A stretch of DNA of 64,000 bases, taken from assembly GCA_963693305.1 (NCBI GenBank), contig OY855903.1, positions 55,795,350 through 55,859,349 of the forward strand. The letters run 5' to 3'. Made by a program: the position numbers and the translations under genes. Under the pieces are notes generated by a model. That model made no database searches and had not been told where the DNA came from. It saw nothing but the letters and a program-made list of their open reading frames with translations. The DNA comes from Meandrina meandrites (lineage: Eukaryota > Cnidaria > Anthozoa > Scleractinia > Meandrinidae). Positions 12,458 to 25,600 of this stretch are shown here, piece after piece (position 1 is the first letter of the stretch; the number at the start of each line of letters is the position of its first letter).

Positions 12458-15400
12458 GAGTTCTCCCAAACTTTCACGAGTGTTTCTATTTACCTACTAG
12501 AAGATGGTTTTCCATGTCCATGTTCTATAAGAAAATAATGCACGCTTGAGGTCTAGAAAAGCTGCTAGTGGATGCCCGAGCCGTTAGGCGAGGGCATTCA
12601 GCTGCTTTTCTAGACCTCAAAAGTGCATTATTTTCTTATAGAACATAGGAAAACCATCTTCTAGTGGGTTTAGAATATAGCATAGAAATGCAAATAATTT
12701 TTAAAAAAAACGCTTCTGCGCGCGCGTGCTGATCTGAATGAACAAACACTACGCCTAGAAACCTGACGACAGCAATCAAATCCATTTTAATGCTGTTTTG
12801 CAATCGAAAGTGAATTTCTATATCGCTGTACTTACCTTGAAAAACCTTTGCAGCCCGTTTTTGTTTGCTTTTGTGCTCTTAGAGTACGATTCCGTAACAA
12901 TTTTGTTTAAATCAGTGTCTTGCAAGTTTGCAAAGCGGCCGCCTTCCTGGCACTCACTGCTCAACAACTCGTCCACGTCTTCATCTTCCCAGTCACCGAA
13001 ACGTAATTCAGGTGAACTGTTTTTAGCGGCCATAATTAAGGACATAAAATGACAACTTTAAAAGATTGTTGCCGCCATGTTTTTGAATTCGTAACGCAGC
13101 AAAAGTTGCATCCGGGGTACCGGGCTTCTATAGTTTTTAGCTATGTTCTATAAAAAGAATTCCATTGCGTGTATACAGCGGCTATATTCTAAAACTCGAT
13201 AGAAACACGAAAAACATGTTTTCTATTTCTTTTAGAAAACACCGCGACGAAAAAAACCAAAACAACTTGTTAACTTTGACTATCAAAATGTAAATTATCT
13301 TTGCTCGCGCTATCATCACGTCAACAGCTCGTGCTAGTTTTGTGTTTCTATCGAGTTACAGAAACACGAGATGTTTAACCAATCAGCGCGCACAATTTCT
13401 TAGGACTGTTATCTAAATAACTAGTGGTAATGTCTGGGGAGCGACTGAACGGAATGGGCATTAAAATTAAACTCCTTAACATAATTATCCTTCTTCACTT
13501 TACGATAGAGAGCCGGCAATTGGGAGCCCGTATAATATGAAGAAACAGCGTTCCATAAGATGGCACCTCTATGGCCAGTTGAATTTAATCTAGGAACCGT
13601 GATCTTATCGCTCCTTCTGAGGCTGTAAGTCACGCAGGCTTTGTTCGCTAAGTGAGACAACACAGCAGGCGCTTCACCGTTATCCACCCTGTAAAATAGT
13701 TTAATTAGTCGGAGATTAGTATGTAAAACAGTTTAACTGTAAACTAATTAAATAGTTTAATTAGCCAGAGTTTCTATAAGTAGTTTAGTATACTCAATTT
13801 CGTATACTGGTAGACCTCAGCAGATGGCTAATCTGACGCAGCGTTTCGTCCCGGCCAAGGGACATCATCATCATAGTAATATAGGCAACTTTGGAAAAAC
13901 ATTGAGGCTTGAACGTGATAGGCAATATAGGCAACTTTGGAAAAACATTGAGGCTTGAACGTGATTCTAGCCCATGACCTGTGTGATACCGTCTTTTCAA
14001 GGCCTTATCTGCCCAGGGATTGCAGTTGAAAAGATATCTCGGGTAATGCAGAGTTCATGGGTTCGAAACCCGTTCAAGCCTGAATTTTTTCAAGCCTTCT
14101 TTTTCCAACTTCTTAAGTTGGTTATATAACTGCGATGATTTTTCTGTGGTAATTCTTGGTATTTTTGCTTTTCTAGCCACATGGAAAGTAACGAAATTGA
14201 ATCACTGACGAGCTATGAAAAAGAAGACTTTCCACCGGACCTGGAAGTTCTTCACGGGTAAGCTATCTGCCTCGCGCTCGATTTTACCATCTTCTCTATC
14301 CCGGGTACAGTCTGCATTAATATTGTATGCAACATTATTCCACTTTATATGGCCACACCGTGCAACATTTCGTGTAGCATTGGTGACACCGCAAGCGTTC
14401 TGATGTTAAAATTATGGAACCAAAATGGCGATGATAACATGAACAGGTAGCTTAGAAGAATAAACTACAGCTGTTTAGTACTTTTGCTTTCAAAAGAGAA
14501 AAGTCGTAAACGATAAACAAATCGTGATGTTTCGGTTGGAGATTGGAAATCCAAAGAGCAGAAAATGGCTCAATTTGGCAAAGCCACTGTGGGAAATGTA
14601 ATCAAAGTGGACACACGTTGAAATTGTTACGAGCAAGAGAAGCAGAAGTAGAAGGAGAATCCACCTCTTCAACATTGCGCGCAACAATTTCAGGGTCTAA
14701 AACGTTTTGTGTAAACAAGAATACTCTAACTCTATATGAAACACAAAACAAGTTCTTCTGTCGTCAAATGGACGAAATCCCTGAATATGCTGTAACGATA
14801 TAAAAATTGACAAGGTCTACAATATGGGGCAAAAAATGTATTTCCTTCAAAAAAAATAATAAATGTAAAATTCCTTCTTTAGAGCAAAAATCTAACTATA
14901 TACCCATGGGATTGTATTTGAGGGGACGCGTCTTATCTAGGGTCTTTTTGCCTCTGCGATTCTAACGGGGGGGGGGAAGGGGCTACTTTTGAAATCTTAT
15001 GATACTTTTCAATCTTTGACTTGTTTGTAGCGACCTGAAGGGGAAACACAAACCGTTCGAGAAGACGCCAAACCTCGTCAAACTGTGAGTGTACAACATT
15101 AGTTTTATATTTTTGATGATGTTATATTACCATCAGGTATTTCAAGGGATACCCGCTTAGAGTAGGTCACAAAACAGAGATAGTGTGCACTGCGGCCAGG
15201 ACTACTCAGTGTACACTTTGGAGCTGTGTCGTGTTGTGTCCGTTGATGGATGATTGACGTTCTCACTTGCTTGCAATCAGAACTTTAGTTACTTCACAGT
15301 GTTTGTTATTTTTCAGGTTTCTACATTCAAATAGAATCCTGGGCATTGGAGAAGAAGACTTGTGGATGTTAAGCAAACTAAATGAGCTGTGAGATAATTG

Positions 15401-16346
15401 CATTTAGTGTCACATTTGAGCAGATACTCAAAAACACTTTACTTGATCACTGAAGTGAGAGCATTTATTTCTCTGTACTCCTTAAAATATTTTAATGACC
15501 AACAGTCTAGATTCACTGTTAAGCAGATTTGATTTGCCACCAAATTCTCCCAATTAACCTTTATGAAAGTGTGTAAGAATTGGTAAGAAATATTGCTTTT
15601 TTAACATGGAACTAAACTTTACTGTTTCCCCTTACTTGCGATAATCAGTCTGGAAAGTATCTCGTTGCAATAAATTCATTTTATTTCATTAAACTATTAT
15701 TTTAGTTCTTTCCATTTTTCTTTAAGTTTTCTCAGCGCAAACAAGCTGGTAAACTCCACTGTACATCCGGAGGCATTTCGGAATCTTTCAAGGCTATCTG
15801 TGTTGTAAGTACAACAACCGACAGTCACACTGACTATTGAAACGACTGTTAAAACTCTTTTATGTTACTTGGCATGTTTTACTAAAGCGAAATTGGGTTT
15901 CAAAACAAGGATAGGATTGCAATGTGGGCAGGACTACTTATGTATTAGGTTTGTTTGATCTTTTCTTTGGCAAAGTTGTTGGTGATATGGCGTATAGAGA
16001 TTACTTATGTTATCGCTTACAGGCATCTAGACTGGAACCAGTTCCATTACGTTCCTCTTGCGATTCAAGGAAAAAGCCGACTACCATCCGTGGATATCTT
16101 GTAAGTTTGTCAAATAGGTGTTATTTAACAAATGCTACACGTCTGTATAACATAAGTAATAACGCAAATACCTCTTCTTCAGGGACGTGCGGCAAAACAG
16201 CTTCACCTACATCCTAAAGGGGACGTTTGCCGAATTGGACAAACTAAGATATTTGTAAGTGTTATATAGTATGAAGGTGATATGTGATCTTCGCAGTGAA
16301 TTTCCAATTTTAAGCAATTGGGATAAAGAAGCCTCAAAAAAAATCA

Positions 16347-16380
<34 letters not shown>

Positions 16381-16656
16381 GATACCGGTGCGATGCTCTA
16401 CCAACTGAGCTATGAAGCCACACATTGGGCGCGAGGTCAATTGTGAGTTCATATTTTCCCGTGAAAGGAGTGAAATGATGTAATGTATATGAAATGATGG
16501 GAGCGAGGTCAATTGTGAGTTCAGCAGTTCATATATGAGTCATTTCATATACATTACATCATTTCACTCCTTTCACGGGAAAATATGAACTCACAATTGA
16601 CCTCGCTCCCAATGTGTGGCTTCATAGCTCAGTTAGTAGAGCATCGCACCGGTATC

Positions 16657-16690
<34 letters not shown>

Positions 16691-19600
16691 TGATTTTTTT
16701 CAGGCTTCTTTATTCCAATTGCTTAAAAATGGAAATTCACTGCGAAGATCACATATCACCTTCGAATTCATATATATCCGCAGTTCATATATGAGTCATT
16801 TCATATACATTACATCATTGTTATATACAGGACAACTCGGATTAATATTAATCAGATTAATATTAATATTAATGATTATTATAATCCAGTAATGGATTAT
16901 TATAATCCAGTAATAGATTATTATAATCCAATAATAGATTATTATAATCTATTACTGAGGTTTGAGCCGTGCCTTAATCTATTAGGATTAATAATATATA
17001 GATTTAGGCAGGCCTAAAAGCGGAGCTCCTATTTATTAATATATTTTCTGCTTGAGTTTGCACTGTTTCCCAATTAATAAGTAGCCACACTATTTCTAAG
17101 CGTATACTATTGCCCATATAGGTACATGTCGCTGCACTTTATTGGGTTCCTCATGCACGTGCGCACGTAGGCGCACACATCAAATTTTTATAGTGTAAAG
17201 ACTTTTCATAACTCTAAGCGTTATTCAATGGAAAAAGGACCTTGATGAAGGCGAAGAAGTTTGTTTTGATTTACTTCAAAACTCTCAAGGCAAAAAGATC
17301 AACTTAAGGCACTGACTGAAAGTGAACTCGCGGCTAAACAAAATGAAAGAAGGTTTAAGTCATTTTTTACGCAGTTTTTTTGTGTAAGAATTGTCACGGT
17401 TTGTGATTTAGAAAGTGGTGCAACGTGCTCGCTGTCTAATAAGCTTACAATGTAGTTTTGAACCATCTTGGTTTGGTTGCATGATTACTACGCTGCATGT
17501 TTTATCGTAAACATTGCTAAATACCTTAGAGAATTTTATGCAGAGAAGTGAATGAATTTCCTTCGTTTCTAACAGGCAAATGTACGTTGGGAAAAGTCTG
17601 AACTCACTCACCCAAGCACAGGCAACTCGCAATATAAAAACCGGCGTATCAACACACTCACCAAAATGACAAAAATGCAAGCTAGTGAGATAGAGCAGTT
17701 GGATAATAAATCGTTTATTCGTTGGTGTGAAGTATCGTTGCCGAAGGTTTGCTCGTTTTTTGCTTTGATTTGTTTGCGGGATTTTTCTGCAAATGCAGCG
17801 CGCGAAATCATGTTTTTGATCCGTGTAGCTCAATAATTGAATATTCTTTTCAAAATCCAACGATGAACCTCACAGTTAAGAACTTAACTCCACTAGCTAA
17901 AAAAAAAACACAATATTTGAAACGAAACGTTTAATAGGCAAAAGTGAGCAAAAGTGATTAAAGCTAAGAGGTTTCAAAGCAGCCGTTTTAACGAATAATT
18001 GACGGGAAGATCTGAAAACTGACATAACATCGAATTTGCTCATAAATGAAGTATAAACAGATTATCATAACAAAATGCGTACATTTACGTTTGTTACCTC
18101 ATATTTTGAGAAGGCTTGTAAATTCTGCAGGGCAAAGCTTTCAAACCAGCCAAATAACATCGGAGACGAAGCAACGAAAACGGTAGTTTCGTCCAATGTT
18201 CGTACTAATCTCACACCACGGTATCTACATAATTTGAATTATCAGCGAAGATCAATTGAAAACTATCAATATCTTTCTTCCTTTCGGTGTAGCTTTTAAC
18301 AGTCTTTTATCCGTCACTTCAGTTAACTTGACCGGCTCTGAGCACACTTTTATATTAGCTCAGTTAATTTTCCAGTCTTGGTCAGCCGCAGGAACCGAAG
18401 ACAGTGCTTCAACTCTCATGTTCAGGTCAACAATTATTTCGGATCTTCCCGTTAAGAGGTTGCCCTAAATCACTTGGCATAAGTTTCCATGCTGTAGATA
18501 AGTAAATAAAGAGAGAAATCTTCACGAAGATCTATGTCCTCCAGCACGCTTTCTTCCCGTCTTTCAATTCAGCAGTGAACAACGTGCAAACCAGTTTGCC
18601 GCCTTTTCATACAATCGCTTCGTTTAAGTTGAAATGAAATGTCCAGATCATTTTTTTTAACATGAGAAAAAACTTTTTAAAATAGATTTAGCTAAGCCTA
18701 AAAGCTGAGCTCTTCGGTTATTAACTTTGCCCTTTATTTAAATCTGAATTATCGCGATGATCAAAAAATTTGTAAAAACTAGGACTTGAGCCCGCGATCA
18801 ACTAGGAAACCATCATCTGGTCAGCGGTCAACTTCACAAAAACACGTGACCTCGATGAGCTCCACATGTGAGCCCGCGATATGGCCACGTGATACTGGTC
18901 AGCGGATAGCTTGTTTTGACAGCTGTCAATTGATCATAACATGGATGTCAAAGTTGTACGTAGGGATAAGGGAGCATCTCCCTCGGCCTATTTTCCTCCC
19001 CCCACCCCCGGTCGGGCTACCTTAGGACTCCACTCTCCCTCCCGGAGAGTCTGTACGGGAGGGCGTGCGGGCGTACGCACCAAATTTTCTTGGCCTCATG
19101 GGTTTACCAAAATTTCTTACTTAATCTTATGTAAGATTTATATTAATCTGATTAATATTAATATTAATCCTTCTAAATATTAATGTTAATATTAATCCTG
19201 ATATATATTAATCCTACATAGGGTTGCTATAAAAGTCGTACGTAGCATTTATAATATATAGATTTAGGCAGGCCTAAAAGCGGACCTCCCATTACGTTCC
19301 CATTTATCATTAGTAATAAGTAGCCAAACTAGTTCTAAGCTTATAGAGTGGCAAAATGAATAAATTAGTTTTTAATCGCTCATGGTTAAACTTTTAAGTA
19401 TAAGCTAGTATAAAATATCTTACATGTAAAAACCTCTCATGGCTTTGTTTACGAAAGCGATGTCAACATATTTCAAGGCTAAACCGAAATTGACGAGTGC
19501 ACTTTATTGGGTTCCTCACGTACGCACGTAGGAGCACACAACATATCTTTGTAAAACTTTTTACAGCGTTTACTGTACACGAATTAATACACCTTTATGA

Positions 19601-22600
19601 GTTATTCAATGTAAAAAGGACCTTGATCTTGTTTTGATTTAATACAAAACAGTAAGGGCAAAAAATCAACTCAAGGCAAAAACAAAGTAAATCGCTGCTA
19701 AACACAGTAAACCAAATGAACTCACGCCACGGCAAACTACGAAAATCACGGTAGCAAAACAAGCTCTGCAAATTGATGGTGCCGGTTTTGTAAGTCAGAT
19801 TTTGTGTAAGAATTGTGACAGTTTGTGATTTGGGAAGTGGTGCACGCTAACTTAGAATAAGCTTACAATGCGTCTTCTTTCTTTTCGCTGCGGTTTGGTT
19901 GCATGATAATCTAATTCTGTTTTATCGTATGCGTTGCTAAATACCTAAGGGAACTTTATGCAGAGGACTGATTCAATTTTCTTCATTTCTGGTAAGCAAA
20001 TATGCGGTAAGTAAAGTCCGGGAGGTAAAGTATGAACTCACTGAGCCAAACACAGGTAACTCGCAACGAAATCGGCGAAATATATATTGGTTTACCCCGT
20101 ACAAGATTTCGAGATCATTTCAACGCACTCGCTGATAAGAGAAACAAAAAATATGCAATCGAGTATCAAAAAGAGTGGTTGGATAATAGATCACTTAAAA
20201 ATATTTTGGTGTGCAGTATCGCTGAGTAGTTTTACTCGTTTTTGTTTGCAGGATTTTTCCGTACGTGTAGTTTGTAATTTACAAATCGAAATCGTGATTT
20301 TGATCCGTGAAGCTTAATAATTTAATATTGTTTTCAAAATCCAACAATGAACATCACAGTTAACTCGACTAACTAAAACACAAAACAATTAGTCCAAATG
20401 AAATATTTAATAAACAATGTCGGTATAAAATGTACAAACATGAACAAGTTTGAAAGCAGCACTAATTGAATTGTAAATATTTACGAAAAGATGCGAAACC
20501 GACACAACTTCAAATTCGCTCATAAATGAAGTATAAACAGATTCTCATGCACAACAAAAAAAGACTTATGCTTAGTGCATACATTTACGTTTGTTACCTC
20601 ATGTTTGGAGAAGGCTTGTAAATTCTGCAGGGCTAAAATTTCAAACCAGCACAATAATATCGGAAGCGAACACGCCACTCGTTGTAAGCTTACTTCAACA
20701 CTCCGACATATAAGTTCTTACAGTGTTTTGAATTATCGTTGTTCTTCGCTGCTTTTCTGCCTGTTTTGCCGAGCTCTTTCTTGCTCTTTCTCTCGTTGTT
20801 CTTCGCTGCTATTCTGCCTGTTTTGCCGAGCTCTTTCTTGCTCTTTCTCTCGTTGTTCTTCGCTGCTATTCTGCCTGTTTTGCCGAGCTCGTTCTTGCTC
20901 TTTTTCTCGTTGCTCTTCGCTAGTTCGCTGTCTTCTTTGTCGGGCCCTTTCTTGCTCGTTTGCTCGCTGCTCTTTGTAAATCCGCCTGTTTTCTCTTGCC
21001 CTTTCTCGCCGCAGTTCACTTGAACCCTGTCTCTCGACTTTCTCTCGACTGTCTCCTTGAAGATGAATTTACTACACTCTCGTTTGTCGACATCGACATA
21101 ACAAGAGGTTAGAATAAAAAGTTTTTCCCTCACGCTTTATCTTCAGACAAACTGAAATACAGTCGTTTTGAATTTTCTTTGTCAGAAAATTTATCAAAAC
21201 GGACCTTGGATGCGATTTCCCGCCAAAAAAACGCGGGTTACCAGCAAACGAGCAAACAACAACAAACGACCAGCAAACTCGTCCCCAGCCCTAATCCGTG
21301 CGTACGGACGGACGGACGGACGGACGGACGGACGGACGGACGGACGTGACATCCAAATTTCCTTGGCTTGATGGGTTCACCAATTTCTATGGGTATGGAG
21401 CTCCGCCCGCGGGCGCCTTCGGCGCCCGCGGGAGCTCCGCTATTATTCCTATCTAGGGTTAATCTTTGTCCAAAGCTACCGAAGATTGGCATTATTTAAA
21501 GATCAAAGAGGTGCTTGCTCCTATTCATTTACTTCTAGGGTCAACATCGTGGTATCTACCTGCTCTAGCATATGCAAGTGATCGTCATGTGACTGATGTG
21601 GTCAGTGTTATGTCCCGTGAGTCCTGTGTTATGTCTGCAGTGTGTCTGTCATTGGAGCTGTATATCAGTATCTCCGAACAATCATAGGAATTTTATCTCG
21701 ATTATAATAGAGATAAATATTAATCTGGATTATATTATTAATAATAATCTAATCCTTCCAATTTTTTGCTGTGCCTTAATCTATTACCGGATTATAATAA
21801 TCTATTACTGGATTATAATAATCTATTACCGGATTATAATAAGCCTATTATAATCTATTATTATTATAATCCATGGATTAATATTAATCCGAGTTGTCCT
21901 GTATATAGTATGCTTCTCAGAAAAGTAGTTCTGGCTATTCTTTGAACTCGTTCTTATCAATCTCCATTTTTGCTTTAACTTCCTTTGCTATCCACAGGCA
22001 CATGCAATACAACAAAATTATTACCATAGAAAATGGCGCGTTCAACGAAAATATTCAGCTCATGTAAGTGTTTCAATATTCTGCCATTTTGAACTCATTT
22101 TAAGTTTGTTTGATCTTTTTGTTACACAAAATGTAGATAAAATTGAGAAATCAAGGTTGGCGCTTAGCGCGGCCTGACACAGTGAAGGATCATAATATGA
22201 TTGTTCAAGTAACTATAAAATGCCAGTAATATTGATTGTCTTATACGACGCCTTATTTGAATGAAAAGAAGGGTGAAATGTGAACTTTGATTGAATTCCT
22301 TCATTGCATTACATTTTCTTCATAAGTTGTGTGTTTTGGAGCAAAGGCGATTCCTCTATCTACTTTCACACTTGGTATTCCACACCTGGTATCTTTCTTT
22401 TTCAGACACATGCAGGGAAATCGTTTCAAATTCAAGCACGAGAATCCGTTCACCAACCAAACAAAACTGACACAGTTGTAAGTAGCCTATAGAAGGCAAT
22501 AATGTTCTGGTAACGGACTGATCTTGATACGCATGCTTTTATTTCAACATTTAATCGATATTTGCCGGTCGATATTTGCATAACAATGTTTGTAAGGCGT

Positions 22601-25600
22601 GGAATTACCCTAACAACATGTTCAAAAAATAATTAAATAGGTTTTTAACTTGTTTAAACTTTGATTTTCTAACCTCATTGTTTTTGCTAGATAACAAATT
22701 TTATTAGATCGATTAGGCTAACTGACTTTAGGACTCTGGACTCTCTCTGAGTCTCTGGCAACTTGTTTACTCAACAATATTGAACTAACATTGAAATAAA
22801 TAACACAAATTCTATCAATTATCTTCCACATTATGGTAAAGTGTTCACTTATGTTTATACAGAATATACCCCGCTTTTGAGCTTTTCAAAGAGTTAGTAC
22901 AACTCTTGTTGGGGTCTGGACAAGGGTGCTGGAATCTCAGTTATCTATCAATGTTTCGGCGATTTCTCAGTTATCAGTAAATTTTACTATTAGTTAAAAA
23001 AAACGCTCCCTTTGTCGACTGACAGTTATAATTTTGACCAATTCTCAGCTATCAGTTAAACCTTATCTAAGCAATCATTTCATTCATCTATATGTGTTTA
23101 CTTTCTTTATTGTAGACGTTTACGAGATAATCAAATTAGGACAATTCCAGGCACGGCCTTCCATGGACTGAAGAGCTTAACTTGGCTGTATGTACAGCAT
23201 GTTTACAGTAAGAGGGTGATTACATGGCGAATTTCAGCCCGGGCTGAAATTTCAACCTGGTTAGCCGTGCTGAGATTTCAGCCCGGGCTCTGAAAGAAAT
23301 CCTCTTGAAATGAAAGTGGCGATTACATGGAGAAGGTTTTAGCCCGGGCTGAAAAATCTGCCAAAAGTCCATGTAATCGAAATGGAATGTCAGCGCGGGC
23401 TGAAAAGCAATGTGAGCATGCGCAGTGAGGTTGTTTTCTAGGAAACAAGATGGCTGCGAAGGAGAAAAGATTTCAGTGGAATCTGAAAGGCGAAAAAATT
23501 GAGAATTTTATTCGATGCCTAGCTAATTTCAAAGCTAAAATGGGATACAACTACAGTGACTTCAATGCAGACAAGGTAAAGCAGTATGAAGCTGTTCGGG
23601 AAGCCATGGCTCGGATTTATGAAGACGAACCGACTTTCTTTGGGCCTCCTGTCATCACACCATTACCAGCGCCATCAGACCAGATCGACCAAGAGGAGAT
23701 GGCTGAAATTCAGCAGAGACAGAAGATTGAACAACGCTAAAGGCTAAATTGCACGAGAAGTACTGTGAATATTTTCACAATTCGTGTCCTTGGCGCCATT
23801 TTGATTTTTCTGTGACACTACGCGTGCAATTTCATATTTGGCGCCCAGGCTTATATTTCAGCCCGGGTTGAAATTTGTCATGTGAGCGCAACAATTTTTC
23901 AGCCACCCCACCGAGCTGAAATTCGCCATGTAATCACTCCCTAAAACACGTGGCACACTCCCCGGAGTAACTTTTCGACAGCTTGATAGCACATGTATTG
24001 TATCAAACCTTTCTGTTGAAGAAAAAATCGCACCGCAATTTATTTGCATTAAATCTGTTAATTCCCAGCTTAAGGTTGCTGAACACAGTTTTTGCGCGAG
24101 CTTTCATTCTATGTCGGTTCTATATGTGGTATTTTCCTTCTTAAAATGATACAGTGTGTTGTAGGTTTTAGTCTTTTATTAAAATGCTATGCCAGAAAAA
24201 GTCAAGATGCAAAGAATCCAGCAATTCTGCAGGTTTGTCGTCGTTGCTGTTAGAACCCAGTTAAATGCAGCGCATGCGCAGTTGGTCATAAACTTGAGAT
24301 TGAGTGCTTTGGTGGCTTTCTCGGAAATGCACACATTTCTCAAGAACCACTCTTTAGAATTTCATAACATTTGACAGAAATATACTTCGGGAAACAAGAA
24401 AGCGAATTATTGCAAAATATCTGAAATTTAACAGAGGAAATTGTAAATAATCCACTTATCCTTTAACAGAGGATAGCTAAAATTCACTGTTAATATGCGA
24501 GCACTGTTACAAGAGGGATGAACGGTTTTAGAAAAATTGCAAATGCGGCATTGGTATCAAAAACTGTTTTCAGCCACCTAGTTCTCTGAATCTCAATTTG
24601 CTGACCACTAAGAAAAGAGTCAAATTTGAATCTAGAGATCATATAGTGATTAACTTTTTATTGTTGTTATGCATTTATTGTCTTGTCAGTGACCTTGGTC
24701 AAAACAAGATCGGCCGAATCTTGAAAGTGTCGTTTCGCGATCTTGATAACGTAGCAACTCTGTAAGTACCCATACAGAAAAACTGGTCATTTTAAGTCAA
24801 GGGTTGTTATATTACATGTTTTCGAATAACGAATAACGGCTGCTTCATTATACCTTAGTTAGTTCTCCGAGCAGGAAGTCTTTATGGGAAAATCTTGAGT
24901 ACAGACCGAACGGAGTGAGATCTGTTCTCACGACCGAGGTCAGCATTCTTCATACAGACTGACTAAGCTCGGTTAACAAGATAACTTAAATAACAAGAGG
25001 ACTTACATTCGCTTAATGTAGCCGGTTCGTGAGTGCTTTTAACAGTGACAAATCAAATCAAATGACCTTCCAAAGACCTCGCAATATCGTCTACAATTGG
25101 CGTCTTGAATGTATACCAAAGTTTATTCGTTCTCTTTACTATTTTTCTCGTTGTCTTAGCTTTTTCATTGAGTACTTTTACCAGAAAAAAGTCAATGTTT
25201 TTGTATTTTTTTGCTTGTAACTTTCTTACGGCAAAAGTAACAACTTACAGGGGTGTAGCCATGGGAGGGTTCCAGGGGTTCCGGAATCCCCCTTTTGGGC
25301 TGTAACCATGGCTTTAATTTCAGTGAGAAAAAGTATTGGAATTCCCCTTTCTGAGTTCCACGGAATGAGATCATAGCTTTTAAATAATTAAAAAAAGAAC
25401 TTTCGATGGTTACAATATTTTATAAAACGAGATACTACGCGAGCTCTGTGTTGTCGTACCAGTAAACTCCCGCTTCCTGATAACACAGCACTTTGCTTGA
25501 CTATGTGTAAGAATAAAGAATTGCCTAGCATTAGTTTAAAGTCTTATTTTGTTCTAATCATATGACGAAAATATAATATTTGATTTCCAGAAACGATCAC

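Larger units (their letters stand above)
16273..16764. mobile_element. Inverted pair of tRNA-Thr-like SINE copies
   Basis: About 200 bp at 16273-16468 is repeated in inverse orientation at about 16560-16764, giving a long hairpin with a roughly 90-bp spacer. Each arm holds a 72-nt tRNA-like head, a CTGATTTTTTTCAGGCTTC tail and a segment with TTCACTGCGAAGATCACAT. The tail also occurs near 14080, so this is a dispersed family and not only a local duplication. Confidence 0.75.
19253..21440. repeat. ~2.1-kb repeat unit B inside the 5-kb element
   Basis: A diverged direct repeat of unit A, with the same start and landmarks. It additionally carries a 57-bp minisatellite (20736-20990), a GGAC microsatellite (21304-21346) and a GC-rich palindrome at its end (21397-21438). 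Confidence 0.65.
16828..21901. mobile_element. 5.07-kb element with CAGGACAACTCGG terminal inverted repeats
   Basis: The left end CAGGACAACTCGGATTAATA (16828) is mirrored by TATTAATCCGAGTTGTCCTG ending at 21901. Both flanks show TATATA (16822-16827 and 21902-21907), a possible target duplication. Subterminal zones (16860-16990 and 21690-21880) are runs of TAATAGATTATTATAATC-type palindromes in both arms. No transposase was recognised, so it is non-autonomous or composite. Inside are two related units (16993-19125 and 19253-21440). Confidence 0.65.

Noticed and set aside
16207..16512. Open frames with [20 protein letters not shown], on both strands
   Set aside because: They are translations of tRNA-like SINE heads, not proteins.
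16618..16689. Calling these functional tRNA-Thr genes
   Set aside because: C at position 33, an anticodon-stem mismatch, SINE-type tails and further copies argue for a tRNA-derived repeat.
17408..17860. 150-codon minus-strand frame in unit A
   Set aside because: No domain is visible and the homologous region of unit B does not keep the frame.
20032..20229. 65-codon frame with Arg/Lys-rich text in unit B
   Set aside because: Short, unsupported by any motif, and not preserved in unit A.
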